From: Pseudomonas fulva 12-X | GTDB lineage: Bacteria; Pseudomonadota; Gammaproteobacteria; Pseudomonadales; Pseudomonadaceae | Length of the DNA: 64,000 nt | Assembly (NCBI RefSeq): GCF_000213805.1 | Contig: NC_015556.1 | Coordinates: 2,666,001 to 2,730,000, forward strand | Direction: 5' to 3' | Shown here: piece by piece, positions 1-8,375 of the stretch | Position numbering within the stretch: position 1 is the stretch's first letter | Layout of the letters: every line of letters begins with the position of its first letter | Made by a program: the position numbers and the translations under genes | Notes under the pieces: model-generated | What the model was told of the DNA's origin: nothing | The model's input: only the letters and a program-made list of their open reading frames with translations | Databases searched by the model: none

Positions 1-183
1 ATCGACGTGCGTGGGAAATACCGCGTCTGTAAGTAGTGACAGAGGCTCTGTGACGGGGATTCAGGAAAGTTTCACGGGATTCAGCCGAACGGCGCTTCAC
101 AGACGATTCGCTTGGGTCGAAAATTGGCGTCAACTTTCGGCACCTGCAACTGGCGGACTTCAGCACAGGTAGCTATAAAGTCT

Positions 184-205
184 GATATCCATCTAGATGG
201 ACATC
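184..205. promoter_or_regulatory. 22-bp palindrome, candidate operator
   Basis: An inverted repeat whose core TCCATCTAGATGGA is a perfect 14-bp palindrome, extended on both sides to 22 bp with one mismatched pair. It lies just after a TATAAA-like hexamer near 174-179 and about 34 nt before the chosen start of the next gene. Its size and symmetry fit a site for a dimeric repressor, possibly encoded by the island remnant. The regulator is unknown. Confidence 0.4.
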
Positions 206-238
206 AGCCAGGAAGCAATTGAAGTAAGGACACTACCC

Positions 239-673
239 ATGATGCACCATACCCTCAAGCACGGCGCGTGCCGGCAGGAATTCTCCCGTGTTCTCGATCT
301 GGCCATGAGCAAGCATGACGACATCATGCTGGTGCCTGGCAATATCACCGGCCTGAGGGACCATCTCGAAAAACTTCTCGGTTCGGCATTCGCGAAGCGT
401 TTGCTCGATGAGCGCCAAGCCACCCTCTCCCTGCCCAACGGCACCAAGAAAACCATCCACCTGGCTTCGCTGTCCGGCTGCTATGGCTTCGAAGACGGCG
501 CCATCGTGTTGCCCTGGGTACCCCTGCAGACCGTTTCGCTCGCCGAGCAGAAGCATCCGCGCTCCGACAAGTTCTACATCCCCAATGACGGCCCCGGCAC
601 GCCCCATCGTGCACCAGGTCGGGACGAGCTTTCCCGCTATCTCACCAGCTACCCCAGATCGAAAGCGGTGTAA
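239..673 (+). CDS. Hypothetical protein, 144 aa
   Basis: I do not recognise this protein. It is soluble-looking, with no signal peptide or membrane segment, and carries many charged residues. An upstream in-frame ATG at 197 lies inside a palindrome and has no ribosome site. The ATG at 239 follows AAGTAAGGA at 222-230 with 8 nt spacing, so I start there; a second ATG follows at once. The C-terminal third is rich in Pro, Arg and Asp and contains NDGPGTPHRAPGRDE. It stands alone on the plus strand, about 180 nt before a decayed phage-type integrase, so it may be cargo of a lost mobile island. Codon use is less GC-biased than in the neighbouring housekeeping genes. No function is proposed. Confidence 0.6.
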   Translation: MMHHTLKHGACRQEFSRVLDLAMSKHDDIMLVPGNITGLRDHLEKLLGSAFAKRLLDERQATLSLPNGTKKTIHLASLSGCYGFEDGAIVLPWVPLQTVSLAEQKHPRSDKFYIPNDGPGTPHRAPGRDELSRYLTSYPRSKAV

Positions 674-852
674 GTCGCAAATCGCTCCGAATGGCCATTG
701 CGAAGAGGTGATGGCCGCCAGTGACTTCCCACCTGCCCTCATCTACCCTCCCGCCGGTTTCAGATCACATAGCGCCGATATGACGAGGCGTGCATCAACC
801 CGCGTGCTGTCGAAAACGCCTCCCCCTGACCAGTGGCTGGCCTATTCGATAG

Positions 853-1106
853 CGTCCGACCCTGAAAGCGCTGGGTATTCGCTGTCGTCATCCGTACAAT
901 GCGCGCCTCACTTACGCAACCATATGGCTGATGGCGCAATGGCTAAAACCTTGATCGCCAGGCAATCGGGCCACTCGGTGCAGATTCTGCTTTCTCGCTA
1001 TGCCAGATGGATCGTTGGCGAAGGCGACTGGGCTGAAATGAACAACCTCAGAGTTGCCCAAATCTGCCCCAAGACTCAATCCACATCTCTGAAACATGCG
1101 AGTTAG
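853..1106 (+). pseudogene. Tyrosine integrase, C-terminal remnant with frameshift
   Basis: From 853 one frame reads RPTLKALGIRCRHPYNARL followed by TYATIWLMA. This matches the region of phage and island integrases that contains the RHTYAT box, with the expected box-II Arg-His pair changed to Arg-Leu. At about 930-936 the frame shifts, and the other frame continues GAMAKTLIARQSGHSV and then LLSRYARWI. That is the GHS box and the catalytic Tyr region, followed by a short tail ending at 1106. Upstream a TAG at 850-852 interrupts the same frame and no N-terminal domain is visible. The gene therefore carries a truncation, a frameshift and a lost catalytic His. The frames were read by eye, so the exact break point is approximate. 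Confidence 0.75.
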
Positions 1107-1112
1107 AGCACT

Positions 1113-2699
1113 TTGATTTCCACCGCTAATATCACCATGCAGTTTGGCGCCAAGCCGCTGTTCGAGAACGTTTCCGTCAAGTTCAACAACGGCAACCGCT
1201 ACGGCCTGATCGGCGCCAACGGCTGCGGCAAGTCGACCTTCATGAAGATCCTCGGCGGCGATCTGGAGCCGTCGGGCGGCCAGGTCATGCTCGAGCCGAA
1301 TGTGCGCCTGGGCAAGCTGCGCCAGGATCAGTTCGCCTACGAAGAATTCAACGTGATCGACACCGTGATCATGGGCCACCAGGAGTTGTGGAAGGTCAAG
1401 GCCGAGCGCGACCGCATCTATTCGCTGCCGGAAATGAGCGAAGAAGACGGCATGAAGGTGGGCGAGCTCGAAGGCGAGTTCGCCGAGATGGACGGCTACA
1501 CCGCCGAGTCCCGCGCGGGCGAGCTGTTGCTCGGCCTGGGTATCCCGCTGGAACAGCATTTTGGCCCGATGAGCGAAGTCGCCCCCGGCTGGAAGCTGCG
1601 CGTGCTGCTGGCCCAGGCGCTGTTCTCCGATCCGGACGTGTTGCTGCTCGACGAGCCGACCAACCACCTGGATATCAACACCATCCGCTGGCTGGAAACC
1701 ATCCTCACGGCGCGTAACAGCACCATGATCATCATTTCCCACGACCGTCACTTCCTGAACTCGGTCTGCACCCATATGGCTGACCTGGATTACGGCGAGC
1801 TGCGCCTGTTCCCGGGCAACTACGACGAGTACATGACCGCTGCGACCCAGTCGCGCGAGCAGCTGCTGGCCGACAATGCCAAGAAGAAGGCGCAGATCTC
1901 CGAGCTGCAGAGCTTCGTCAGCCGCTTCTCGGCCAACGCCTCGAAAGCCAAGCAGGCCACCAGCCGCGCCAAGCAGATCGACAAGATCCAGCTGGCCGAG
2001 GTCAAGCCGTCGAGCCGCGTGAGCCCGTTCATTCGCTTCGAGCAGACCAAGAAGCTGCATCGCCAGGCCGTGACCATCGAGAAGCTCAGCAAGGCGTTCG
2101 ATGACAAGGTGCTGTTCAAGAACTTCAGCTTCACCGTCGAAGCTGGCGAGCGCGTGGCGATCATCGGCCCCAACGGCATCGGCAAGACCACCCTGCTGCG
2201 CACGCTGGTCGGCGAACTGCAGCCCGATGCCGGCGCAGTGAGATGGACCGAGAGCGCCGAAGTCGGTTACTACGCCCAGGACCACGCCCACGATTTCGAG
2301 GACGACGTGACCCTGTTCGACTGGATGGCCCAATGGACCACCGGCGAGCAGGTAATTCGCGGCACCCTGGGTCGCATGTTGTTTTCCAACGACGAGATCC
2401 TCAAGTCGGTGAAGGTCATCTCCGGTGGTGAGCAAGGCCGCATGCTGTTCGGCAAGCTGATCCTGCAGAAGCCCAACGTACTGGTGATGGACGAACCGAC
2501 CAACCACCTGGACATGGAATCCATCGAAGCGCTCAACCTGGCGCTGGAGAACTACCCGGGCACGCTGATCTTCGTCAGCCATGACCGCGAGTTCGTCGGC
2601 TCCCTGGCCACGCGCATCATCGAGCTGTCGGACAACGGCGTCACCGACTTCAGCGGCACCTACGACGATTACCTGCGCAGCCAGGGCATCATCGTCTGA
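1113..2699 (+). CDS. ybiT: ABC-F family ATPase YbiT
   Basis: A 528-aa soluble ABC-F protein with two ATPase domains and no membrane segment. Domain 1 has Walker [10 protein letters not shown] at residues 34-42 and Walker [12 protein letters not shown] near 178. The linker (about 245-300) is Lys/Arg-rich and contains [19 protein letters not shown]. Domain 2 has GPNGIGKTT near 352, the signature SGGEQGR and [10 protein letters not shown] near 457. The family acts at the ribosome, and YbiT is one of four E. coli paralogues (with EttA, Uup and YheS). The start is TTG with a weak ribosome site, only 6 nt after the integrase remnant. The first residues ([11 protein letters not shown]) align with E. 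coli YbiT, so the protein looks full length, but its native promoter and start codon may have been replaced by the insertion. Confidence 0.93.
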   Translation: MISTANITMQFGAKPLFENVSVKFNNGNRYGLIGANGCGKSTFMKILGGDLEPSGGQVMLEPNVRLGKLRQDQFAYEEFNVIDTVIMGHQELWKVKAERDRIYSLPEMSEEDGMKVGELEGEFAEMDGYTAESRAGELLLGLGIPLEQHFGPMSEVAPGWKLRVLLAQALFSDPDVLLLDEPTNHLDINTIRWLETILTARNSTMIIISHDRHFLNSVCTHMADLDYGELRLFPGNYDEYMTAATQSREQLLADNAKKKAQISELQSFVSRFSANASKAKQATSRAKQIDKIQLAEVKPSSRVSPFIRFEQTKKLHRQAVTIEKLSKAFDDKVLFKNFSFTVEAGERVAIIGPNGIGKTTLLRTLVGELQPDAGAVRWTESAEVGYYAQDHAHDFEDDVTLFDWMAQWTTGEQVIRGTLGRMLFSNDEILKSVKVISGGEQGRMLFGKLILQKPNVLVMDEPTNHLDMESIEALNLALENYPGTLIFVSHDREFVGSLATRIIELSDNGVTDFSGTYDDYLRSQGIIV

Positions 2700-2721
2700 T
2701 CGGCTGAGCCGGCATGGCAGC

Positions 2722-2756
2722 AAGCCCCGTCATCCGCTGGATGACGGGGCTTTTTT
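2722..2756 (+). terminator. Rho-independent terminator of ybiT
   Basis: The 14-bp perfect stem AAGCCCCGTCATCC / GGATGACGGGGCTT has a 3-nt loop and is followed by TTTTTT. It starts 22 nt after the ybiT stop codon. Confidence 0.92.
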
Positions 2757-2774
2757 GTGGGCGGATGTTGGCCT

Positions 2775-2829
2775 CGTAGCCTGGATTGAGCATCGCGATC
2801 CCCAGGATTTTCCGGGCGTCGCTATGCTC
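2775..2829. repeat. Decayed GTAGCCTGG-type palindromic repeat
   Basis: CGTAGCCTGGATTGAGC opens an imperfect inverted repeat ending GGGCGTCGCTATGCTC. It is a weaker copy of the element at 3129-3200. The gene-free stretch 2700-3272 holds this, two REP palindromes, the second copy and two terminators. No credible gene is seen in it. Confidence 0.6.
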
Positions 2830-2891
2830 TATGGGCTGATCACAATTCGAAGCAGCAGTAGTCCGGCGAGAAGCTGATAGCGGATTCAATT

Positions 2892-2943
2892 TGTGGGAGC
2901 GCGCCATGCGCGCGAAAAGTCGCGGGCATGGCGCGCTCCCACA
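2892..2943. repeat. REP-type palindrome
   Basis: TGTGGGAGCGCGCCATGCGC is followed by a short spacer and its inverted copy ending GGCGCGCTCCCACA. This is the GTGGGAGC class of extragenic palindrome common in Pseudomonas genomes. Another arm of the class lies at 45537. Confidence 0.8.
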
Positions 2944-2998
2944 TTCGCAATCTCTCATCAGCTCTGTAATACGCCTTTAGAGGGCTGAACGCGGGTTT

Positions 2999-3068
2999 CG
3001 TGGGAGCGGCTTTAGCCGCGATGCTATCGGCGACCGCATGACTTCTCGCGGCTGAAGCCGCTCCCACA
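2999..3068. repeat. REP-type palindrome
   Basis: The arms GTGGGAGCGGCTTTAGCCGCG and CGCGGCTGAAGCCGCTCCCAC (one mismatch each side) are separated by about 27 nt. The class is the same as the element 56 bp upstream, giving a clustered pair in the ybiT-htpG gap. Confidence 0.8.
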
Positions 3069-3128
3069 TCTCTTTGCATCGTGCCTGACGGCATGGCCTG
3101 CACCCTCATATGGCATCCCGCCTGAGTG

Positions 3129-3200
3129 CGTAGCCTGGGTTGAGCGAAGCGATACCCAGGAAAAATCCCCGGGTGTCGCTACGCTCGACCCGGGCTACGG
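3129..3200. repeat. GTAGCCTGGG/GTAGCCCGGG inverted repeat
   Basis: The left arm starts CGTAGCCTGGGTTGAGCG and the right arm ends GCTCGACCCGGGCTACGG. The arms are about 32 bp each, with a handful of mismatches and a 6-nt A-rich spacer. A relative occurs at 26564-26653. Confidence 0.75.
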
Positions 3201-3225
3201 AATCAAATGCACGAGGCTGCAGATA

Positions 3226-3256
3226 CAAAAACGCCGCTCAATCGAGCGGCGTTTTG
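3226..3256 (-). terminator. Terminator downstream of htpG
   Basis: AAACGCCGCTC / GAGCGGCGTTT is a stem with loop AATC. On the minus strand it is followed by a T run (A-rich at 3226-3231 on plus). It lies 17 nt beyond the htpG stop and is nearly symmetric, so it may also stop plus-strand transcription. Confidence 0.88.
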
Positions 3257-3272
3257 CATCGCAGCTAGCGGA

Positions 3273-5177
3273 TCAGGCAGAAAGCTCGATCAGCAGCTTG
3301 TTCAGGCGCTGCACGTAGGCCGCCGGGTCTTTGAGGCTGTCGCCAGCGGCCAGGGCGGCCTGGTCGAAGAGGATGTGCGACAGGTCGCCGAAACGATCCT
3401 CGTCCGGCTCGGCGTCCAGCTTCTCGATCAGCGGGTGGCTCGGGTTGAATTCGAAAATCGGCTTCGAGTCCGGCACCTTCTGCCCGCTGGCTTCGAGGAT
3501 CTGACGCATCTGCAGGCCCAGATCCTGTTCGCCGATGGCAAGGATCGCTGGCGAGTCGGTCAGGCGATGGGAGACGCGTACCTCGGCGACCTGCTCGCCC
3601 AGAGCGGTCTTCAGGCGCTCCACCAGCCCTTCCTTGCTCTTGGCGACTTCTTCCTGGGCCTTCTTGTCCTCTTCCGAGTCCAGCGAACCCAGGTCCAAGT
3701 CACCACGGGCGACGTCGACGAAGCTCTTGCCGTCGAACTCGGTCAGGTAGCTCATCAGCCACTCATCGATACGGTCAGTGAGCAGCAGCACTTCGATGCC
3801 TTTCTTGCGGAAGACTTCCAGATGCGGGCTGTTCTTGACCTGCGCGTAGGATTCGCCAGTAAGGAAGTAGATCTTGTCCTGGCCTTCCTTCAGGCGGCTG
3901 ACGTAGTCGCCCAGAGAAACCACTTGCTCGCCCTCGCCTTCGCTGGTCGAGGCGAAACGAAGCAGGCCTGCGATCTTCTCCTTGTTGGCGAAGTCTTCCG
4001 CCGGGCCTTCCTTAAGGACCTGGCCGAAATTCTTCCAGAAGGTCTTGTACTGCTCGGGCTCGTTCTTGGCGAGTTTCTCCAGCATGTCGAGCACGCGCTT
4101 GGTCAGCGCCGACTTCATGGAGTCGATCACCGGATCCTTCTGCAGGATCTCGCGCGAGACGTTCAGCGACAGGTCGTTGGAGTCGACCACGCCCTTGATG
4201 AAGCGCAGGTACAGCGGCAGGAATTCGTCGGCCTGGTCCATGATGAACACACGCTGCACGTACAGCTTCAGGCCGCGCGGCGCTTCACGCTGGTACAGGT
4301 CGAACGGCGCACGACCCGGCACGTACAGCAGCGAGGTGTACTCCAGCTTGCCTTCGACCTTGTTGTGGCTCCAGCTCAGCGGGTTGTCGTAGTCGTGGGA
4401 GACGTGTTTGTAGAACTCCTGGTACTGCTCGTCGGTAACCTCGGTGCGCGGGCGCGTCCACAGCGCGCTGGCGCGGTTGACCACTTCCCACTCGGGCTCG
4501 GCCGGCTTGTCCTTCTCTTCGCCGTGGAATTCTTTCGGCAGCTCGATCGGCAGGCCGATATGGTCGGAGTATTTCTTGATGACGTTGCGCAGGCGCCAAC
4601 CATCGGCGAACTCTTCTTCGCCACTTTTCAGGTGCAGGACGATGCGGGTGCCGCGCTCGGCTTTCTCAACGGTAGCGATTTCGAACTCGCCTTCGCCCTT
4701 GGATGCCCAGTGCACGCCTTCGCCGGCGGCCAGGCCTGCGCGACGGGTGAACACTTCCACCTTGTCAGCAACGATGAAGGCCGAATAGAAGCCCACGCCG
4801 AACTGGCCGATCAGGCTCGAATCCTTCTTCTGGTCACCGGATAGGTTCTTCAGGAAGTCGGCGGTGCCGGACTTGGCGATGGTGCCCAGGTGCGCGATGG
4901 TTTCTTCACGGCTCATGCCGATGCCGTTGTCTTCGAGGGTGACGGTCTTGGCGTCCTTGTCGAAGCTCACACGGATCTTCAGTTCGGCGCCGTCCTCGAG
5001 CAGCTCGGGCGTGGCCAGCGCTTCGAAACGGAGCTTGTCGACGGCGTCGGAGGCGTTGGAGATCAGCTCGCGCAGGAAGATTTCCTTGTTGGAATACAGC
5101 GAGTGAATCATGAGGTGCAGCAGTTGCTTCACCTCGGTCTGGAAGCCCAGGGTTTCTTTTTGAGTTTCCACACTCAT
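3273..5177 (-). CDS. htpG: Molecular chaperone HtpG (Hsp90)
   Basis: A cytoplasmic Hsp90 chaperone that refolds and stabilises client proteins with ATP. The N-terminal GHKL ATPase shows [20 protein letters not shown] and [11 protein letters not shown]. The middle domain holds [15 protein letters not shown], and the C-terminal dimerisation part ends LLIELSA. Two ATGs lie close together. The second, at 5177, gives 634 aa beginning [13 protein letters not shown], the length I recall for P. aeruginosa HtpG; the first, at 5183, adds MT. GGAG lies 4 nt from the first and 10 nt from the second. A sigma-32 type promoter precedes it and a terminator follows, so it is probably transcribed alone. Confidence 0.96.
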   Translation of the reverse strand: MSVETQKETLGFQTEVKQLLHLMIHSLYSNKEIFLRELISNASDAVDKLRFEALATPELLEDGAELKIRVSFDKDAKTVTLEDNGIGMSREETIAHLGTIAKSGTADFLKNLSGDQKKDSSLIGQFGVGFYSAFIVADKVEVFTRRAGLAAGEGVHWASKGEGEFEIATVEKAERGTRIVLHLKSGEEEFADGWRLRNVIKKYSDHIGLPIELPKEFHGEEKDKPAEPEWEVVNRASALWTRPRTEVTDEQYQEFYKHVSHDYDNPLSWSHNKVEGKLEYTSLLYVPGRAPFDLYQREAPRGLKLYVQRVFIMDQADEFLPLYLRFIKGVVDSNDLSLNVSREILQKDPVIDSMKSALTKRVLDMLEKLAKNEPEQYKTFWKNFGQVLKEGPAEDFANKEKIAGLLRFASTSEGEGEQVVSLGDYVSRLKEGQDKIYFLTGESYAQVKNSPHLEVFRKKGIEVLLLTDRIDEWLMSYLTEFDGKSFVDVARGDLDLGSLDSEEDKKAQEEVAKSKEGLVERLKTALGEQVAEVRVSHRLTDSPAILAIGEQDLGLQMRQILEASGQKVPDSKPIFEFNPSHPLIEKLDAEPDEDRFGDLSHILFDQAALAAGDSLKDPAAYVQRLNKLLIELSA

Positions 5178-5229
5178 GGTCATCTAACTCCACATTGATG
5201 GCTAAGCCGCGGTACGGCGGATGACCATC

Positions 5230-5258
5230 AGGTGGGGACACGGTGGGGAAACTTCAAG
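5230..5258 (-). promoter_or_regulatory. Sigma-32 (RpoH) promoter of htpG
   Basis: On the minus strand, CTTGAAG (5258-5252), 14 nt, then CCCCACCT (5237-5230). The family consensus is CTTGAAA, 11-16 nt, CCCCATNT. It sits about 50 nt before the htpG start and just beyond the stop codon of the upstream gene, as expected for a heat-shock chaperone. Confidence 0.8.
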
Positions 5259-6500
5259 TCAGTCGTCGATGCGTTCGACATGCACCACATCGGCCGGCGC
5301 CAATGTGAAGCGCGCCTCGCCCGAACCATTGAGGCGCTGACGCAGCACCAGTTGGCCCTGCTCGTCTATGCCGGCGAACTGGCCCTGCACCGCAGTGCCC
5401 TTCTCGCTGAACAGGCGCAGGTGCTGATTGCCGTAGCGCTGCGGCTCGGCGAGCAGGCGCGCCAGACTCAGCTCTGGACGCGTACTCTGCGGGCGTGCCG
5501 GCTCGCTCGGCGCCGGCTTGCTGGCGACAGGGCTCGGCGCAGGTTCCGCGGTCTTCGGTAATGCGGGGAAGTGGTCATCCTCGACTCGCCAGCCGAGCTG
5601 CGTATGCTTGCTCAGGCGCACCGGCACGCGCTGCGGCTGACCGGCCACCTGTGCCTGTACGTCGAGCGCCAGGCTGCCGGCGTTCATCTCGTGCAGCGGC
5701 AGCGGCGCAAGCTGCACGTCGCGGGTGGCGAAGCGCCGCTGCAGGTAATCGGTGATCAGGTAAGCGAGGGTGTCGCGCGAGTCCACCGTACGATCCACCT
5801 TGCCCTCTTGGTAGCGCAGGCCGTTACGAAACAGCTCGACCTTGCCGGTCAGGGTGGTCTGGAACTGCGCCGGCAGCACCAGATGGAATTCGCCGACCAG
5901 ACGGTTCGGCTCTTCCGGGCGCAGATCCAGATGCAGCGTATAGCCGCCCTTGAGCTGCCGGGCCTCGGGCAAATCCTGCTCGGGCAGCAGCCAGCTCAGC
6001 TCGATCTCCGGCAACTGCCCCGGATCATCGGGTAGCACGTCCAGGCGCAAGCCATCGGCGGCCACTGGCAGGCCGCGGATGCTCAGCTCGCGGCGGGCGA
6101 AGAAATCCTGGCCTTCGCGCAGGCTGAGCACGCTGTCGATAAGTTCGCCTTCCTGGGGCGCGAAGGGTTCGCCATTGAGTTGGCCATGCAACTGGATATT
6201 CAGGCCGCCGGCAGCCGGTGGCTCGGGGTGCAGCCACTGCAGGCTGATGATGCCGTCCAGACGTTGCGGATCCTGCCCGGCCATCACTGCCAGCCCGACT
6301 ATCACCGGAATCGTACCCAGGGCGCAGCACGCCAGCGCCTGCTTGGCACGGCGCCAGTGCGCCACGATGAAAAGCAGCGTCAATGGTGGCAGCAGGCACG
6401 CCCAGCCCCACAGCAGGCTGGTGGCGAAGCCGCGCATCACCAGCAGCACAAGGCCGACGAGGATCAGGAGCAGGCCGCTCAGGATCAACAACGCATCCAT
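5259..6500 (-). CDS. Membrane-anchored hypothetical protein, 413 aa
   Basis: No named family is recognised. Residues 1-80 form two or three hydrophobic helices (first MDALLILSGLLLILVGLVLL). A long polar, mostly beta-looking region of about 300 residues follows, with a Pro/Ala/Ser-rich linker near 320-345 (PAPSPVASKPAPSEPARP). The C-terminal segment ends DVVHVERIDD. It is probably an inner-membrane protein with a large periplasmic part. Such proteins are often mislabelled as MFS transporters because of the N-terminal helices, but there are far too few helices here. The start is supported by AAGGAA 6 nt upstream. It lies directly upstream of htpG, but the heat-shock promoter between them suggests separate control. 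Confidence 0.8.
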   Translation of the reverse strand: MDALLILSGLLLILVGLVLLVMRGFATSLLWGWACLLPPLTLLFIVAHWRRAKQALACCALGTIPVIVGLAVMAGQDPQRLDGIISLQWLHPEPPAAGGLNIQLHGQLNGEPFAPQEGELIDSVLSLREGQDFFARRELSIRGLPVAADGLRLDVLPDDPGQLPEIELSWLLPEQDLPEARQLKGGYTLHLDLRPEEPNRLVGEFHLVLPAQFQTTLTGKVELFRNGLRYQEGKVDRTVDSRDTLAYLITDYLQRRFATRDVQLAPLPLHEMNAGSLALDVQAQVAGQPQRVPVRLSKHTQLGWRVEDDHFPALPKTAEPAPSPVASKPAPSEPARPQSTRPELSLARLLAEPQRYGNQHLRLFSEKGTAVQGQFAGIDEQGQLVLRQRLNGSGEARFTLAPADVVHVERIDD

Positions 6501-6684
6501 TCGAGTTCCTTAGGGTCAGAAGCTGGCGGCCACGGAAGGTCAGCCGGAAAAAAGCGCAACGATAATGCGCACGGCGCGCCGGTTCCATCGACGCGTCGAG
6601 CCTTTTCGCTTTTTGCGGCAGGCCCTGAGGTGGTGCTTTGGCAGGTGTGAGCGACACAAAAAAGGGCATTGCTGCAAAGTTTGT

Positions 6685-6712
6685 GAACTTATCGCGCCTT
6701 TGGCGTCTCGAA
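6685..6712 (+). promoter_or_regulatory. Candidate AlgU (sigma-22/E-like) promoter
   Basis: GAACTT at 6685-6690, 17 nt, then TCGAA at 6708-6712. The AlgU/RpoE consensus in Pseudomonas is GAACTT, 16-17 nt, TCTGA/TCAAA. The -35 is perfect and the -10 partial. It lies 39 nt upstream of the lipoprotein start. The surrounding stretch 6501-6750 has no gene. Confidence 0.5.
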
Positions 6713-6750
6713 AAACGGTAATGGCATTCACCCAAAGGAGAAACACCACC

Positions 6751-7038
6751 ATGCAAAAATCAGTCGCTTACGCCTTCATGCTGGCTGCCACGCTGGGCCT
6801 TGCGGCCTGTGACAAGCCTTCCGAAAACAAAGCTCAAGACGCTCAGGAAGCCCGTACCGAAGCTCAAGAGTCCATGAATGACGCGGCCAAAGAAAGCAAC
6901 GAAGCCGCACAGAAAGAAGCAGAAGCCGCTCAAGAAGCCGCCAAAGAGCAACAGGAAGAAGCCCAGACTCCGCCTACTACCCCTGCTCCCGCCGAGCCAG
7001 CAGCGCCTGCAGATCCGGCAGCGCCGAAACAGCAGTAA
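6751..7038 (+). CDS. Small Ala/Glu-rich lipoprotein, 95 aa
   Basis: Residues 1-20 form a lipoprotein signal (MQKSVAYAFMLAATLGLAAC) with lipobox LAAC and Cys20. Asp follows at +2, which in enterobacteria favours inner-membrane retention; the rule is weaker in Pseudomonas. The mature part is a charged helix (about 25-72) made of repeated Glu-Ala-Gln/Lys units such as KEAEAAQEAAKEQQEEA, likely coiled coil. A Pro/Ala-rich tail follows. AAAGGAG lies 10 nt before the ATG. An AlgU-like promoter precedes it, which would make it an envelope-stress lipoprotein. A structural or spacer role is possible. No domain assigns a function. Confidence 0.85.
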   Translation: MQKSVAYAFMLAATLGLAACDKPSENKAQDAQEARTEAQESMNDAAKESNEAAQKEAEAAQEAAKEQQEEAQTPPTTPAPAEPAAPADPAAPKQQ

Positions 7039-7109
7039 GCTGACCTCTTCGCGTTACCCGCAGCCTGCTGCGGGTAACGTTCGCTACACTCGCAAGCCTC
7101 CTTCCCGCC

Positions 7110-7502
7110 TCACCGCATCGCTGGCGTCAGCATGATCAGCAGCGTACATACCATCCCCACCATCCATACCACGCTGCGCTGCCAGTGCAGGTCGGCCCAG
7201 TAGAACACCAGATACAGCACCCGCGTGATCACGAAGATCACTGCCAGCCAATCGACCAGCCAACCACTGCTCTGGGTGACGTGAGCCATCAGCACGGCCA
7301 CGGCGAACAGCGGAAAGGCCTCGAAGCTGTTCTGATGAGCGGCCAACGCACGCGCGCCGAAACCGGTCAGGCGAGCCTGCTGCGCACGTGGATGGTGATT
7401 GTCGTAACTGCCGCCTTCCTGGTTCATCGCCCTGGCCAGCGGCGCCTTGGCAATGAAGATCAGCAAGGCGCTGATAAAGATGCACCAGAATGGAATGCTC
7501 AT
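7110..7502 (-). CDS. MAPEG family membrane protein, 130 aa
   Basis: A four-helix integral membrane protein of the MAPEG superfamily (membrane-associated proteins in eicosanoid and glutathione metabolism). It shows the typical Asn/His-rich loop after helix 1, with DNHHPRAQQ and then RALAAHQNSFEAFPLFAVAVL, followed by helices ending LLIMLTPAMR. Start ATG 7502 overlaps the stop of the upstream gene as ATGA, so the two are translationally coupled. Bacterial members are mostly uncharacterised; a glutathione transferase or peroxidase activity is known only for some. Confidence 0.85.
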   Translation of the reverse strand: MSIPFWCIFISALLIFIAKAPLARAMNQEGGSYDNHHPRAQQARLTGFGARALAAHQNSFEAFPLFAVAVLMAHVTQSSGWLVDWLAVIFVITRVLYLVFYWADLHWQRSVVWMVGMVCTLLIMLTPAMR

Positions 7503-8233
7503 TCGCCCTTCTCCTTGGCCGGCTCGAACGTCGGCGTTTGTGTGTACACCATGACTTCCAGAACATCCGAATGGAATTCGCGGCGGTAAAGCACCACCAC
7601 GACACCTGCGGTCACCATCATGAAGAACCATGGGTTGATGAACCACGCCAGGGTCGCCATGCCGAAATAGTAGGCGCGCAGCCCGTAGTTGAACTGGTTG
7701 GCCGCCATCGAGATGACCCTAGCGGTACGCTCGGCAAAGGCCTTGCGCTCCTGCTCAGTGACATGACGCTCACCGATCATCGGCGCCGAACCTACCAGCA
7801 CCGCAGCGAAGTTGTACTGGCGCATGCACCAACTGAAGGTGAAGAAGGCGTAGACGAACACCACGCCTAGGCACAGCAGCTTGACCTCGGAGATGCCGCG
7901 GCTGGCCGACTGCACGAATGGCAGGTCGGCGAGCAGCGACACCGCGCGATCCGAGGCGCCGAGCACGGTAAGGATACCGGCCAGGATGATCAGCGTGCTG
8001 GAGGCGAAGAACGACGCGTTGCGCTCCAGGTTACCGATCACGTTGGCGTCGGCGATGCGGTTCTCGCGCAGCAGCATGCGGCGCATCCAGTCTTCGCGAT
8101 ACAGGTGCAGCACGCTGGCCAGGCACGGCGTGGTACGGCCCTTGGCATGGGCATAACGGGTGTAGCCTGCCCAGCAAAGGACGAACCAGCAGGCGGCAAT
8201 CAGGTGGTGCAGATAGTCTTCGCTGAGGGACAT
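7499..8233 (-). CDS. DUF599 domain membrane protein, 244 aa
   Basis: An integral membrane protein with about four hydrophobic segments: N-terminal LHHLIAACWFVLCWAGYTRY, then near 75-95, 118-138 and 195-222. The region REDWMRRMLLRENRIADAN, followed by NLERNASFFASST, is characteristic of the DUF599 family, whose function is unknown. AAGGAA precedes the ATG by 5 nt. It is coupled to the MAPEG gene by a 4-nt overlap and is preceded by the braB terminator region, so the pair forms its own two-gene unit. Confidence 0.85.
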   Translation of the reverse strand: MSLSEDYLHHLIAACWFVLCWAGYTRYAHAKGRTTPCLASVLHLYREDWMRRMLLRENRIADANVIGNLERNASFFASSTLIILAGILTVLGASDRAVSLLADLPFVQSASRGISEVKLLCLGVVFVYAFFTFSWCMRQYNFAAVLVGSAPMIGERHVTEQERKAFAERTARVISMAANQFNYGLRAYYFGMATLAWFINPWFFMMVTAGVVVVLYRREFHSDVLEVMVYTQTPTFEPAKEKGE

Positions 8234-8329
8234 GCAAATTCCTTGTAGTGCAGGGGCCTGCCGGTGATCGCGCCATGCTCTTCAAGCTGCGAGGAGCCGA
8301 CAGACCCGCGGATTATAGCCACGCCAGGC

Positions 8330-8357
8330 ACAAAAAAGCCGCTCCGAAGAGCGGCTT
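8330..8357 (-). terminator. Terminator of braB
   Basis: AAAGCCGCTC / GAGCGGCTTT with loop CGAA, followed on the minus strand by TTTTTTG. It lies 19 nt past the braB stop codon. Confidence 0.9.
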
Positions 8358-8375
8358 TCGCTTACCTGTCCAGCC

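Noticed and set aside
1..36. Open frame ending at TAG 34-36 that could be the tail of an upstream gene
   Set aside because: Only 11 codons are visible and no family is recognisable, so it cannot be told from chance.
408..852. Upstream extension of the frame containing the integrase tail
   Set aside because: It overlaps the 239-673 gene in another frame, has atypical composition, and no integrase similarity before 853.
912..2723. Long minus-strand open frame opposite ybiT
   Set aside because: An antisense shadow of a GC-rich gene. ybiT on the plus strand has full motif support.
2840..3109. Open frame in the ybiT-htpG gap
   Set aside because: Made of REP and palindromic repeat sequence.
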